Positions 23,891-33,516 of a DNA stretch of 43,570 nt are shown one piece after another. Position 1 is the first letter of the stretch. Every line of letters begins with the position of its first letter. Where the stretch lies: the NCBI RefSeq assembly GCF_042647165.1, contig NZ_JBHRUV010000006.1; one strand, given 5' to 3'. Source of the DNA: Camelimonas abortus. GTDB taxonomy: Bacteria > Pseudomonadota > Alphaproteobacteria > Rhizobiales > Beijerinckiaceae. A program made the position numbers and the translations under genes. A model generated the notes under the pieces. The model ran no database searches, was not told the DNA's origin, and worked only from the letters and a program-made list of their open reading frames with translations.

Positions 23891-23923
23891 GGTCAAAAAG
23901 CAAACGGCGCCCATGCGGGCGCC
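23891..23923 (-). terminator. Terminator-like hairpin in the rpmH leader (possible attenuator)
   Basis: Seven-pair stem GGCGCCC / GGGCGCC (23906-23912 and 23917-23923, loop of four) followed on the minus strand by GTTTGCTTTTTG. It lies between the likely rpmH promoter and the rpmH start codon, where premature termination could control the operon. Confidence 0.55.
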
Positions 23924-23940
23924 CGCCAACCCATGGCCGG

Positions 23941-23969
23941 CTTATGGAGGAAGCCGGGGGCAAAGTCAA
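23941..23969 (-). promoter_or_regulatory. Probable sigma-70 promoter of rpmH-rnpA-yidC
   Basis: On the minus strand TTGACT (23969-23964), 17-bp spacer, CATAAG (23946-23941). The predicted transcript start near 23934 gives a leader of about 140 nt. The -35 fits well and the -10 moderately. Confidence 0.6.
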
Positions 23970-24249
23970 CGCGCGCCGCGCGCCTCACGCCGCGCCGCGG
24001 CCGGGCTCCCGTCCGCAGGCGCGCGGCCGGGGCGGCGCCTGCGCCGCGCGCCGCCGGGCGTCGCCGCGGCCTTCCATTAACCCAATGTAAACCATGGCGA
24101 AAATCCGGCGCGCGTTCGCGCCGCGCCGCGCCCGTCCGCGCGCCTGCGATTCAGCTCCTGTTAGGGGCGCGCCGTCAGGCTGCCTGACCGGTGGGGGAGC
24201 AGGGGAGCCGGAAGGGCAGGGGCGCGCCGCCCCGTAACGGAGCAGACGC

Positions 24250-25281
24250 ATGGCGCGCATGAACAGACACCGCAGCCACGCCGGCGGGCCGCGACGCGGT
24301 CCGCGCGCCCTCGCGCGCCTGCAGGCGATTCTGGCCGCCGTCTTCGTGCTCGCCCTCGCCGGCTGCGGCATGTTCGAAACCGAGAAGCGCGAACCGTGGC
24401 GCAGCCAGGCCGAGGCCCAGTGCCTCGCCCGCAAGCAGGTGCGCCCGTCCGCCTTCATGCAGCGCATGCGGGCCATCAACGGCCCCGGCGCCTGCGGCAT
24501 GGACGCGCCGTTCCGCGTCACAGCCATTCTCAACGGCGCCGTGCGGCTCAGGACCCCGGGCGTGCTCGCCTGCCCGATGATCGCGGCCCTTGAGGAATGG
24601 ACGGCGAACGTGGTGATTCCCGCCGCGCTGAAATATTACGGCTCGCCGGTGGCCGCGATTGACTTCGGCTCCTACTCCTGCCGGCGTATCAACAATGGCC
24701 GGCGCGGCCGCCGCTCGGAGCACGCCTTCGGCAACGCCGCCGATTTCATGGGGCTGACCCTCGCCGACGGCCGCCGCGTCAGCGTGAAGCGGGGCTGGCG
24801 CGGGACCCCCGCCGACCAGGAGTTCCTGCGCACGGTGTTCACCGGGGCCTGCGCGCGTTTCAGCACCGTGCTGGGCCCGGGCTCCGACGCCTACCACCAC
24901 GACCACCTGCATCTCGATCTCGCCCGCCACGGCCGCGGCCGCATGATCTGCAGGCCGGTGCTGAAATGGTCGCCCATGGTTCCGGCGCCGTTCGAGCCGG
25001 GGCCGGACCAGCCGCAGCAGTCCTACGGCGCCTACGCCGCGGCGCCGGCCGCAGGCGGCCGGTCAATCCCCGGCCAGTCATTCCCGGTCGAGGAGACGGC
25101 GGCGGCGGAGCCCGCCGGGGCGGCGGGCGCGGAGCCGCAGGACGACGCCGGCCTCCCTGCGGACCAGGGCCAGCCCCACGACGGCGGCGATCCGGACGGC
25201 GCCGGCGCGGGGGCATGGGCCGCCGCCGGCGCAGGCGGCCACGCCGGCGGGCCGCGCTCCATCGACGACCTGTTGCGCTGA
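24250..25281 (+). CDS. Extensin-like C-terminal domain lipoprotein
   Basis: Predicted lipoprotein of 343 aa. The signal sequence ends in the lipobox LAGC (residue about 38), so it is a likely Lgt substrate. The extensin-like domain (about 55-240) has the block CGMDAPFRV, GVLACPMIAALEEW, then SEHAFGNAADF and HHDHLHLDL. The last two match the metal-binding HxxxxAxD and HxH motifs of D-Ala-D-Ala peptidases of the VanY/M15 kind, so a cell-wall peptidase role is more credible than the plant-derived name implies. The last 90 residues are Pro/Ala/Gly-rich and probably disordered. The start at 24250 has CGGAG upstream. Confidence 0.88.
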   Translation: MARMNRHRSHAGGPRRGPRALARLQAILAAVFVLALAGCGMFETEKREPWRSQAEAQCLARKQVRPSAFMQRMRAINGPGACGMDAPFRVTAILNGAVRLRTPGVLACPMIAALEEWTANVVIPAALKYYGSPVAAIDFGSYSCRRINNGRRGRRSEHAFGNAADFMGLTLADGRRVSVKRGWRGTPADQEFLRTVFTGACARFSTVLGPGSDAYHHDHLHLDLARHGRGRMICRPVLKWSPMVPAPFEPGPDQPQQSYGAYAAAPAAGGRSIPGQSFPVEETAAAEPAGAAGAEPQDDAGLPADQGQPHDGGDPDGAGAGAWAAAGAGGHAGGPRSIDDLLR

Positions 25282-25317
25282 GCCCGGCGGCGCCGCGCGC
25301 CTTGCGCGGCGCGCGAC

Positions 25318-25345
25318 AATAAGGCCGGCCCTGCGCGGGCCGGCC
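25318..25345 (-). terminator. Probable terminator between extensin-like gene and SDR
   Basis: Nine-pair perfect stem GGCCGGCCC / GGGCCGGCC (25323-25331 and 25337-25345), loop TGCGC. The minus strand continues TTATTG, which would end the SDR transcript; the plus strand has no T-run. Confidence 0.7.
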
Positions 25346-25370
25346 CGGATTCCGTCGCCTGCAGCGCGGA

Positions 25371-26156
25371 TCAGAACACCGCGTAGCCGCCGTCGATCAG
25401 CAGCGTGTCGGCGGTGTGGTAGGACGAGGCGGCGCTCATCAGGTACACGGCGATGCCGCCGAAGTCGGACGGCTCGCCGAAGCGGCGCATGGGGATGCGC
25501 GGCAGCACGTTGTTGAGGAACTTCTCGTTGCTCATGATGCCCTGGGTCATGTCGCTCCTGATCCAGCCGGGCAGGATGGCGTTGGCGGTGATGCCGTAAC
25601 GGGCCAGCTCCACCGCCAGGGCGCGCACCAGCGCGTTCAGCGAGGCCTTGGTGGCGGCGTAGTGCTCGTTGCGGGCGGTGCCGGAGATGGACGCCAGGCT
25701 CGAGGTGGGCACCAGACGGCCGAAGGCGTCGCCCTTCCCGGCGCGCTCGATCATGTGGCGCGCCGCCAGCTGGAACACCTGCACCACGCCGTCCAGGTTG
25801 GTGGCGAACATCTCGCGCCACTCCTCCGGCGTGCGGTCGACGAACGACTTGCGGCCGCCGCCGCCGATGCCGGCGTTGGCGAAGCAGCCGTCGACGCGGC
25901 CGAAGGCCGCCAGCGTGCCGCGGAACGCCTCCTCGATCGACGCGCGGTCGGAGACGTCGCAGATGCGCGCCTCGACCTTGCCGGCGTTATGCGCCTTCAG
26001 CTGCGCCAGCGCCGCCTCGTTCTTCTGCGGATTGCGGCCCCAGATCGACACCGAGCAGCCGGCCCGCACCAGCGCGTCGGCCATGCCGAGGCCAATGCCG
26101 CCGTTGCCGCCGGTGACGATGGCCACGCGGTTCGACAGGTCAAACTCCTTGTACAT
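25371..26156 (-). CDS. Short-chain dehydrogenase/reductase
   Basis: NAD(P)-dependent SDR of 261 aa. The cofactor motif is TGGNGGIG (15-22), followed by a structural ANAG, the catalytic Ser in TSSLASISG and the Tyr/Lys pair in HYAATKASL, then LPGWIRSDMT and a C-terminal IDGGYAVF. ATG 26156 is chosen because AGGAGG sits six bases before it, whereas the ATG at 26162 directly touches that site. The substrate is unknown. It is divergent from a crotonase gene with a shared 262-bp promoter region, so a common acyl or hydroxyacyl pathway is possible. Confidence 0.9.
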   Translation of the reverse strand: MYKEFDLSNRVAIVTGGNGGIGLGMADALVRAGCSVSIWGRNPQKNEAALAQLKAHNAGKVEARICDVSDRASIEEAFRGTLAAFGRVDGCFANAGIGGGGRKSFVDRTPEEWREMFATNLDGVVQVFQLAARHMIERAGKGDAFGRLVPTSSLASISGTARNEHYAATKASLNALVRALAVELARYGITANAILPGWIRSDMTQGIMSNEKFLNNVLPRIPMRRFGEPSDFGGIAVYLMSAASSYHTADTLLIDGGYAVF

Positions 26157-26418
26157 GCGCATCCTCCTGCATGCCCTTCCGGAAATTGCTCCACAGCTAG
26201 CATGGGGGAGCGTCGCGGCGGAAGAGGCTTCCTATCTAACGTTTGTTCTGTCACAACAGGGGGACGGACGGTCCTGCCCGGCCGGCCGCGCGCCGCGCCG
26301 GCGCGGGGGCAGGACCGCGGACAAGGGACCGGCGCGCGCACCGGCGCGCGACGCCAGATGATAACGCGGCGGCGTCCACCCCGGCGGACGCGGCCAGGGA
26401 GCAAACGCGGGAAGCAGC

Positions 26419-27339
26419 ATGTCCTACGAATCGATCAAGACCGAGGGCTCGACCATCAAGACCGAGCTTTCTGACGGCGTCCTCACCCTGACCCTGAACC
26501 GTCCTGACCGTCTGAACGCCTTCACCGGCCAGATGATGCAGGAGATGATCGAGGTGTTCGACCGGGCCGACGCGGACGACAGCGTGCGCGTGGTCATCGT
26601 CACCGGCGAGGGGCGCGCCTTCTGCGCCGGCGCCGATCTCGCCGCCGGCGGAAACACCTTCAACTACGAGACCCGCCGCAGCACCGACGACCTGCCGCTC
26701 GGCCGCGACGGCAAGCCGGACCTCGCCGCCGACCCGGCGGTGCGCGACGGCGGCGGCCGCCTCACCCTGCGCATCTTCAACAGCCTGAAGCCGGTCATCG
26801 GCGCCGTCAACGGCCCGGCCGTGGGCATCGGCGCCACCATGCAGCTGCCGATGGACGTGCGCATCGCCTCGGAGAACGCCCGCTTCGGCTTCGTGTTCAC
26901 CCAGCGCGGCATCGTGCCGGAGGCCTGCTCCAGCTGGTTCCTGCCGCGCATCGTCGGCATCCAGCAGGCGGTGGACTGGTGCTACTCCGGCCGCGTGTTC
27001 GACGCGAAGGAGGCCCTCGCCGGCGGCCTGGTGAAGGAGGTGGTGCCGGCGGACGAGCTGCTGCCGCGCGCCCGCGAGATCGCCCGCCAGTGGAGCGAGC
27101 GCAGCGCGCCGGTCTCGGTGGCGCTCACCCGCCAGATGATGTGGCGCATGCTGGGCGCCAGCCACCCCATGGAGGCCCACCGCGTGGACAGCCGCGCCAT
27201 CTTCTGGCGCGGCAAGCAGCGCGACGTGCAGGAGGGCGTCGCCTCCTTCCTCGAGAAGCGCCTGCCCAACTTCCCGGACCAGGTCTCCACTGACATGCCG
27301 TCGTTCTTCCCCTGGTTCGACGAGCCGGAGTACAGGTAA
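26419..27339 (+). CDS. Enoyl-CoA hydratase/isomerase family (crotonase) protein
   Basis: Crotonase-fold enzyme of 306 aa acting on a CoA thioester. Conserved features are LNRPDRLNAFTGQM, the oxyanion-hole segment AFCAGADL, then KPVIGAVNGPAVGIGATM and the active-site region FGFVFTQRGIVPEACSSWFLPRIVG. The second catalytic Glu (IVPEA) is present. The position of the first Glu of true hydratases is Phe/Val here (FVF), so simple hydratase activity is uncertain; isomerase or another crotonase reaction may apply. The insert of about 30 residues after the oxyanion segment (about 75-105, YETRRSTDDLPLGRDGKPD) and the long C-terminus (to PWFDEPEYR) are extra. A strong terminator follows. Confidence 0.9.
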   Translation: MSYESIKTEGSTIKTELSDGVLTLTLNRPDRLNAFTGQMMQEMIEVFDRADADDSVRVVIVTGEGRAFCAGADLAAGGNTFNYETRRSTDDLPLGRDGKPDLAADPAVRDGGGRLTLRIFNSLKPVIGAVNGPAVGIGATMQLPMDVRIASENARFGFVFTQRGIVPEACSSWFLPRIVGIQQAVDWCYSGRVFDAKEALAGGLVKEVVPADELLPRAREIARQWSERSAPVSVALTRQMMWRMLGASHPMEAHRVDSRAIFWRGKQRDVQEGVASFLEKRLPNFPDQVSTDMPSFFPWFDEPEYR

Positions 27340-27367
27340 GGTCATCGCCGGCCCTGCGGCCGCGGCG

Positions 27368-27394
27368 GGCCCCGGAGCGATCCGGGGCCTTTTT
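27368..27394 (+). terminator. Intrinsic terminator of the crotonase gene
   Basis: Nine-pair perfect stem GGCCCCGGA / TCCGGGGCC (27368-27376 and 27381-27389), GCGA loop, then five T. It lies about 30 bp past the stop codon. Confidence 0.95.
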
Positions 27395-27568
27395 CATGGA
27401 TGCGTTGCGCCAGGCGTTTTCCCGGCGCGCGCCGGGGCGTCCGCGGGCGCCCGCCAGGGCCGCCCCGGCGGCGCCCGCGTTGCGGAAAATGATGCGGGCC
27501 GCGCCGTCTGGCGGTAAACAACGGTCCGACGGACACGCCCCGCCGGGGCCTGCCTGCTGGAGCCTACG

Positions 27569-28258
27569 TTGCGTACACGCGGTTTCGCCCACGTCGACAC
27601 CTGGATCTTCGACCTCGACAACACGCTCTATTCCCACGAGGCGCAGATCTGGCCCCAGGTGGGCCAGCGCATCACCGAATTCGTGGCGCGCATGTTCTCG
27701 CTGGATCCGGTCGAGGCGCGCCGGCTGCAGAAGCAGTACTATTACAGCCACGGCACGACCCTGCGCGGGCTGATGGACGAGCACGGCCTCGATCCGGCCG
27801 AGTACCTGGACTTCGTCCACGACGTCGACCTCAGCCTGCTCAGCCCCAACGAGCGGCTGGCGAAGGCCATCAGCGCCCTGCCTGGCCGCAAGCTGATCTT
27901 CACCAACGGCTCCGCCCGCCACGCCGAGAACATCTGCCGCAAACTCGGCGTGTACGAACATTTCCACGGCTGCTTCGACATCCTGGCCGCCAATTTCGTC
28001 CCCAAGCCGGAGCAGGGGGCCTATGAGATGCTGGTCGAGCGCCATGAGGTGGATCCTGCCCGCGCGGTGTTCTTCGAGGACATGGCGCGCAACCTTGCGC
28101 CCGCCCACGCCCTCGGCATGACCACCACCCTGGTGCTGCCGGCCACGCCCGACCCCTATCGCGAGCCCTTCGAGCAGGCGCGCGAGGAGCTGGCCCACGT
28201 CGACCATGTCACCGATGATCTTGTGGGCTTCCTGGAGGAGGTCGCCGCCGCGGCCTGA
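27569..28258 (+). CDS. Pyrimidine 5'-nucleotidase (HAD family, Sdt1/YjjG-like)
   Basis: HAD-superfamily phosphatase of 229 aa. Motif I is FDLDNTLY (Asp nucleophile about residue 15), motif II is FTNGS, motif III has the Lys in KPEQGAYE, and motif IV is FFEDMARN. The helical cap carries QYYYSHGTTLRGLMDEH, typical of the pyrimidine 5'-nucleotidase subfamily that removes phosphate from UMP/CMP. The start is a TTG at 27569, preceded by GGAG at seven bases; no ATG or GTG fits. In related bacteria this gene lies near argB and dapD; here it starts a two-gene unit with the methyltransferase. Confidence 0.9.
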   Translation: MRTRGFAHVDTWIFDLDNTLYSHEAQIWPQVGQRITEFVARMFSLDPVEARRLQKQYYYSHGTTLRGLMDEHGLDPAEYLDFVHDVDLSLLSPNERLAKAISALPGRKLIFTNGSARHAENICRKLGVYEHFHGCFDILAANFVPKPEQGAYEMLVERHEVDPARAVFFEDMARNLAPAHALGMTTTLVLPATPDPYREPFEQAREELAHVDHVTDDLVGFLEEVAAAA

Positions 28259-28291
28259 ACCAGGCCGGACAGGACGCAGAGGGGAGAGAGC

Positions 28292-29137
28292 ATGACCGCA
28301 CGGCCCAACGCCGCCCAGGCGGAGTTCTGGAACACGGGGGCCGTACGCTCCTGGGTGGAGCTGCACGAGATTCTCGACGCGCAGTTCGCGCCGCTGTCGC
28401 AGGCGGCCCTCGCCCTGCTGCCGGTGGCGGACGGCCAGCGCTTGCTCGACATCGGCTGCGGCTGCGGCGCGGACACGTTCGCGCTGGCGGCGCGGGCCGG
28501 CTCCGGCGCGGCGGTGGGCGTGGACATCTCCGCCCCCATGCTGGCGCGGGCGCGGGAGCTGGCGGCGCAGCGCGGCGCGCGCAACGTCGCCTTCGTCGAG
28601 GCCGACGCCCAGGTCGCCTGTCTCGCCGCCGGCGGTCCGCCGTTCGACGCCGCCTTCTCGCGCTTCGGCGTGATGTTCTTTGACGATCCGCCGGCGGCCT
28701 TCGCCAACATCCGCCGCAGCATGCGCCCGGGCGCGCCGCTCGCCTTCGTCTGCTGGCGCCGGCCCGATGAAAATCCGGTGCTGCTCGCCCCGTACCGCGC
28801 CGCGTGGGAGACCTTTCCGGTCAAGCCGCCGAAAAGCGATCCGCTGGCGCCGGGCCCGTTCGCCTTCGCCGACCCGGCGCGGATCCGCGCCATCCTGGAG
28901 CAGGCGGGCTTTCGCGACGTGACGGTGGCGCCATACGACCGGCAGGTGGGCGGCCAGCCCTTCGCGGTGGCGCTGGAGCTGGCCATGCGCATCGGTCCGC
29001 TCGCCGGCGTGCTGCGCGAACAGCCGGAGGCGACCACGGCGGCGCGGGAGAAGGTGGCCGCCATGCTGCGCCGCCACGAGCGCGACGGCGCCGTGTGGCT
29101 GGACGCGGCGGTGTGGCTGGTGACGGCGCGGGCCTGA
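28292..29137 (+). CDS. Class I SAM-dependent methyltransferase
   Basis: Small-molecule or lipid-type methyltransferase of 281 aa. SAM motif I is LLDIGCGCGADTFALA, followed by the acidic residue in VGVDISAPM, motif II around FDAAFSRFGVMFFDDPPAAF and a post-motif with LAFVCWRRPDENP. These resemble UbiE/Methyltransf_11 proteins, but the substrate is not predictable. The start at 28292 has GAGGGGAGAG upstream. It lies 33 bp after the nucleotidase gene and probably shares its transcript. Confidence 0.88.
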   Translation: MTARPNAAQAEFWNTGAVRSWVELHEILDAQFAPLSQAALALLPVADGQRLLDIGCGCGADTFALAARAGSGAAVGVDISAPMLARARELAAQRGARNVAFVEADAQVACLAAGGPPFDAAFSRFGVMFFDDPPAAFANIRRSMRPGAPLAFVCWRRPDENPVLLAPYRAAWETFPVKPPKSDPLAPGPFAFADPARIRAILEQAGFRDVTVAPYDRQVGGQPFAVALELAMRIGPLAGVLREQPEATTAAREKVAAMLRRHERDGAVWLDAAVWLVTARA

Positions 29138-29159
29138 GACGCGCCCCGGCCGGCGGGGT

Positions 29160-29945
29160 TCAGAAATGCGCCAGGAAGCCGCCGTCCACCGCCAGCGAAT
29201 GGCCGGTGACGTAGGAGGCCTCGCGCGAGGCGAGGAACACCACCGCCCCGGCGATCTCCTCCGGCCGGCCCCAGCGGCCGAGGGAGGTGCGCTGGCCGAG
29301 CCAGGCGGCGATGGCCGGGTCCGCCGCCATGGCGGCGTTGGCTTCCGTGGCGAAATAGCCGGGCGCCACGGCGTTGACCGTGATTCCGTGCGGGCCCAGC
29401 TCCGCCGCCAGCGCCCGGGTCATGGCGTCGAGGCCGCCCTTTGACGCCGTGTAGAGCGCGTCGCCGGAGCGCGAGATGTGGGCGGCGATGGAGGTGATGT
29501 TGATGATGCGGCCGTGGCCGGCCTGCTTCATCAGCGCCGCCGCCTTGCGGCTGATCTCGAACGGCGCGGCCACATTGGCGGCGAGCAGCGCCTGCATGTC
29601 GCCGGGGCCGAACTGCTCCAGCGGGCGGCGGTCGCGCGCGGCGGCGTTGTTCACCAGAATGTCGAGGCGGCCGAAGCGCCGCATGATCTCCGCCAGCGCC
29701 GCCGTCACCGCCGCGTCGTCGGTGAGGTCGAAGGCGAGCGCGTGCGCCTCCAGGCCCTCGTCCGCCAGCCGGCGGCGCGCCGCCGCGAGGCGGCGGCCGT
29801 CGCGGCCGGAGAGAATGACGGTCGCCCCGGCGCGGGCGAGGCCCAGCGCGATCTCCAGCCCCAGCCCCCGGCCGGAGCCGGTGACCAGCGCGACCTGGCC
29901 GTCGAGGCGGAAAGGGGCGGGGCGCGTCTGCGGGGCGGTGCTCAC
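29160..29945 (-). CDS. Short-chain dehydrogenase/reductase (gluconate 5-dehydrogenase-like)
   Basis: SDR of 261 aa: cofactor motif TGSGRGLG (22-29), VNNAAARDRRPL, Ser in NITSIAAHIS and Tyr/Lys in YTASKGGLDAMTR, then PGYFATEAN and a C-terminal TGHSLAVDGGFLAHF. The pattern resembles gluconate 5-dehydrogenase and related polyol or sugar dehydrogenases. The start is GTG 29945, with GGAAGAGG upstream; the frame is open to an ATG at 30002 that encodes an Arg/Gly-rich stretch outside the family. It is convergent with the methyltransferase (22-bp gap). Confidence 0.9.
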   Translation of the reverse strand: MSTAPQTRPAPFRLDGQVALVTGSGRGLGLEIALGLARAGATVILSGRDGRRLAAARRRLADEGLEAHALAFDLTDDAAVTAALAEIMRRFGRLDILVNNAAARDRRPLEQFGPGDMQALLAANVAAPFEISRKAAALMKQAGHGRIINITSIAAHISRSGDALYTASKGGLDAMTRALAAELGPHGITVNAVAPGYFATEANAAMAADPAIAAWLGQRTSLGRWGRPEEIAGAVVFLASREASYVTGHSLAVDGGFLAHF

Positions 29946-30104
29946 GATGGTTCCTCTTCCTGTCGCCGGCGGCCGGCCGCCGGCGTGGCGGCAGTTTTGC
30001 AACCGCCCGCGGGGCGAGGCAAGGCGGGCTCAGGAAGCGCCGGCGCGCCCGGACGCGGCGCCGGCGCATTGACGGTCCTGCGGCGATCGCGCACATTCAC
30101 GCCA

Positions 30105-30221
30105 TTCCGAGGGGGGCCCTTCGCGAGGGCTGAGATACCGCCTGTCGGCGCTCCGTGGGGCGCAGGACGCAGTGGTGACCCTTTGAACCTGAACCGGGTC
30201 ATGCCGGCGGAGGGACAGGAA
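30105..30221 (+). promoter_or_regulatory. TPP riboswitch (THI element) before thiC
   Basis: The conserved THI core is clear: GAGGGCTGAGATACC (30125-30139), then GACCCTTTGAACCTGAACCG (30177-30196) and GCCGGCGGAGGGACAGGAA. The P1 stem pairs TTCC (30105-30108) with GGAA (30218-30221). Binding of thiamine pyrophosphate should shut down thiC. The rest of the gap 29946-30395 holds the thiC promoter upstream of this element, not identified, and the hairpin listed next. Confidence 0.96.
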
Positions 30222-30243
30222 GTTGCAGCGCCGCGCGTCTGAC

Positions 30244-30263
30244 GCATGCGCCCTTGCGCATGC
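30244..30263 (+). repeat. Hairpin in the thiC leader downstream of the riboswitch
   Basis: Perfect eight-pair stem GCATGCGC / GCGCATGC with loop CCTT, 22 bases after the aptamer. There is no T-run, so it is not a classic terminator; it may be part of the expression platform. The thiC ribosome site is 120 bases further on. Confidence 0.6.
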
Positions 30264-30395
30264 CGCTCCGCCATGGAGCAGCCGCCGCGCCGCCCGGGCG
30301 GCGCGCGACGCGCCCCGTTTCACCGTTCCGTTTCACGCCCTGCGTCCGCCGGCGCGGCCCGCATCTTTCCCCGACAGACCAGGGCAGGAACGATC

Positions 30396-32261
<1,866 letters not shown>

Positions 32262-32747
32262 GGGGGCTCCCGCCGCCAGCCGCCTGCGGGAGCGCGCCGC
32301 GCATTCCCGCGCCGCCGCGCGCTGGCGTCCGCCTGCGGCGTTGTGGCGCAGCGGGCGCGGCGCGCCGGCGACAGCGCCTGCGCCGTATCGCCAGCGCCGA
32401 CCGCCGGCAGGGCGGAGCCGCGAAAAACCTGCGTCTTGGCCGCGCAAGGCGCGGGCCGGCGCCGCCGTCGCCGCCCGGACGCGCCGTGCGCGAGGCGGCC
32501 GGCGCCTGCGGGCGCCCATGGGCGGTTCGCTGCGGACAGCTTGTCCACAACCGCCGACATGACGATGATAGCGCCCGTTTCCCCAACGGCGACGGACGTC
32601 CGTCGCCAACCAGGGAGCGCGACCGCCCGGAAGGATGCGGTTTTCCCTGTGTCCGCCGCTGCGGAAGGAGCCGCGTCGCCGGGTCCCGCCGGCGTTCCCG
32701 CCCATCCGTCCAGCCAGCGCCGTCCCGCCGCCTGCCGGAGGCCACGC
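32262..32747. other. Intergenic region between thiC and DUF1275 gene
   Basis: About 490 bases. A hairpin with eight-pair stem GCTCCCGC / GCGGGAGC (32266-32273 and 32286-32293) follows the thiC stop without a T-run. A 20-bp perfect palindrome lies at 32588-32607 (separate entry), next to less GC-rich sequence (GACGATGATAGCG) that may belong to a promoter. No coding signal is convincing. Confidence 0.5.
32588..32607. promoter_or_regulatory. 20-bp perfect palindrome, possible operator
   Basis: GGCGACGGACGTCCGTCGCC is perfectly self-complementary with no loop. It lies 140 bp before the DUF1275 start, in a place where an operator for a dimeric regulator could be. Confidence 0.45.
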
Positions 32748-33419
32748 ATGAATCTGCCGTCGCCGGTCGACCGTCTGCCGGTCCCAGCCCAGATCGCCCT
32801 GCTGGCGCTGCAGGTGGCGCTTGCAGGATATGTGGACGGCATCGGCTGGCTGCTGCTCGGCGGCGTGTTCGTCTCCTTCATGAGCGGCAACACCACCCAG
32901 CTGGCGGTGGCCCTGGCCAGCGGCCAGCACAGCTGGGCGGCGCAGGTGGGCTGCGCCCTCGGCGCCTTCTTCGCCGGCGTGTTCTTCGGCGCGGTGATGC
33001 GCGAGAGGTCGCGCACGCGCTCGCACGCGCTGCTGTTCGCCATCGCCGCCATGGTGCTGGCCGTGTCGCTGGTGATGGTGCGCGAGTTCGGCGTCAACAC
33101 CCTGCATCTGCTGCCGCTGGCCTTCGCCATGGGGCTGCTCAACAACGCCCGGCGCGTGGTGAACGGCGCCGCGGTGGGCGGCACTTTCGTCACCGGCGCC
33201 TTCGTCGGCTTCGCCCAAGGGGCGGCGCGCTGGCTGCTGCGCAAGGCGCCGGCCGCGGAGTTCATCCCCTACGCCCTGTCATGGCTGGCGCTGTGCTGCG
33301 GCGCGCTCGCCGGCGTGATGGCGCTGATCCACGCCGGCGACGACGTGGCGCTGGTGACGCCGATCATCTGGGCCGGCGCCCTCGCCATCGTCCACCAGAT
33401 CATCGCCATGCGCCGCTGA
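32748..33419 (+). CDS. DUF1275 (YoaK-like) family membrane protein
   Basis: Inner-membrane protein of 223 aa with six or so predicted helices. It has the DUF1275 pattern: an early AGYVDGIGWLLLGGVFVSFMSGNTTQLAV block, then GALAFFAG-like small-residue helices, LAFAMGLLNNARR and the central VGGTFVTGAFVGFA. Function is unknown; transport is usually suggested. ATG 32748 has GGAG seven bases upstream and starts the first helix at a natural distance. The frame is open far upstream but without membrane segments or family features. Neighbours do not suggest a role. Confidence 0.87.
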   Translation: MNLPSPVDRLPVPAQIALLALQVALAGYVDGIGWLLLGGVFVSFMSGNTTQLAVALASGQHSWAAQVGCALGAFFAGVFFGAVMRERSRTRSHALLFAIAAMVLAVSLVMVREFGVNTLHLLPLAFAMGLLNNARRVVNGAAVGGTFVTGAFVGFAQGAARWLLRKAPAAEFIPYALSWLALCCGALAGVMALIHAGDDVALVTPIIWAGALAIVHQIIAMRR

Positions 33420-33432
33420 GGCGAAACGGAAA

Positions 33433-33460
33433 TGGCGCCGCCTCACGCAAGGCGGCGCCA
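33433..33460. terminator. Hairpin between convergent DUF1275 and hydrolase genes
   Basis: Eleven-pair perfect stem TGGCGCCGCCT / AGGCGGCGCCA (33433-33443 and 33450-33460), six-base loop. The minus strand continues ATTTCC and the plus strand CGCC, so a T-run is nearly missing. It probably serves as a shared 3' end. Confidence 0.65.
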
Positions 33461-33516
33461 CGCCAGGGCGGACGCGCGGGCGGCGCGCGCCCGGCGCGGA
33501 ACCGGAGACGGAACGC

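Larger units (their letters stand above)
23793..24249. other. Divergent intergenic region, rpmH / extensin-like gene
   Basis: About 460 bases holding a good minus-strand promoter for rpmH (23941-23969), a terminator-like hairpin in its leader (23891-23923), and an AT-rich patch at 24074-24105 (CATTAACCCAATGTAAACC) that may hold another promoter, perhaps for the plus-strand gene. Confidence 0.6.

Noticed and set aside
27125..29077. 650-codon minus-strand frame opposite crotonase, nucleotidase and methyltransferase
   Set aside because: It crosses three plus-strand genes and a strong terminator; composition typical of an antisense shadow.
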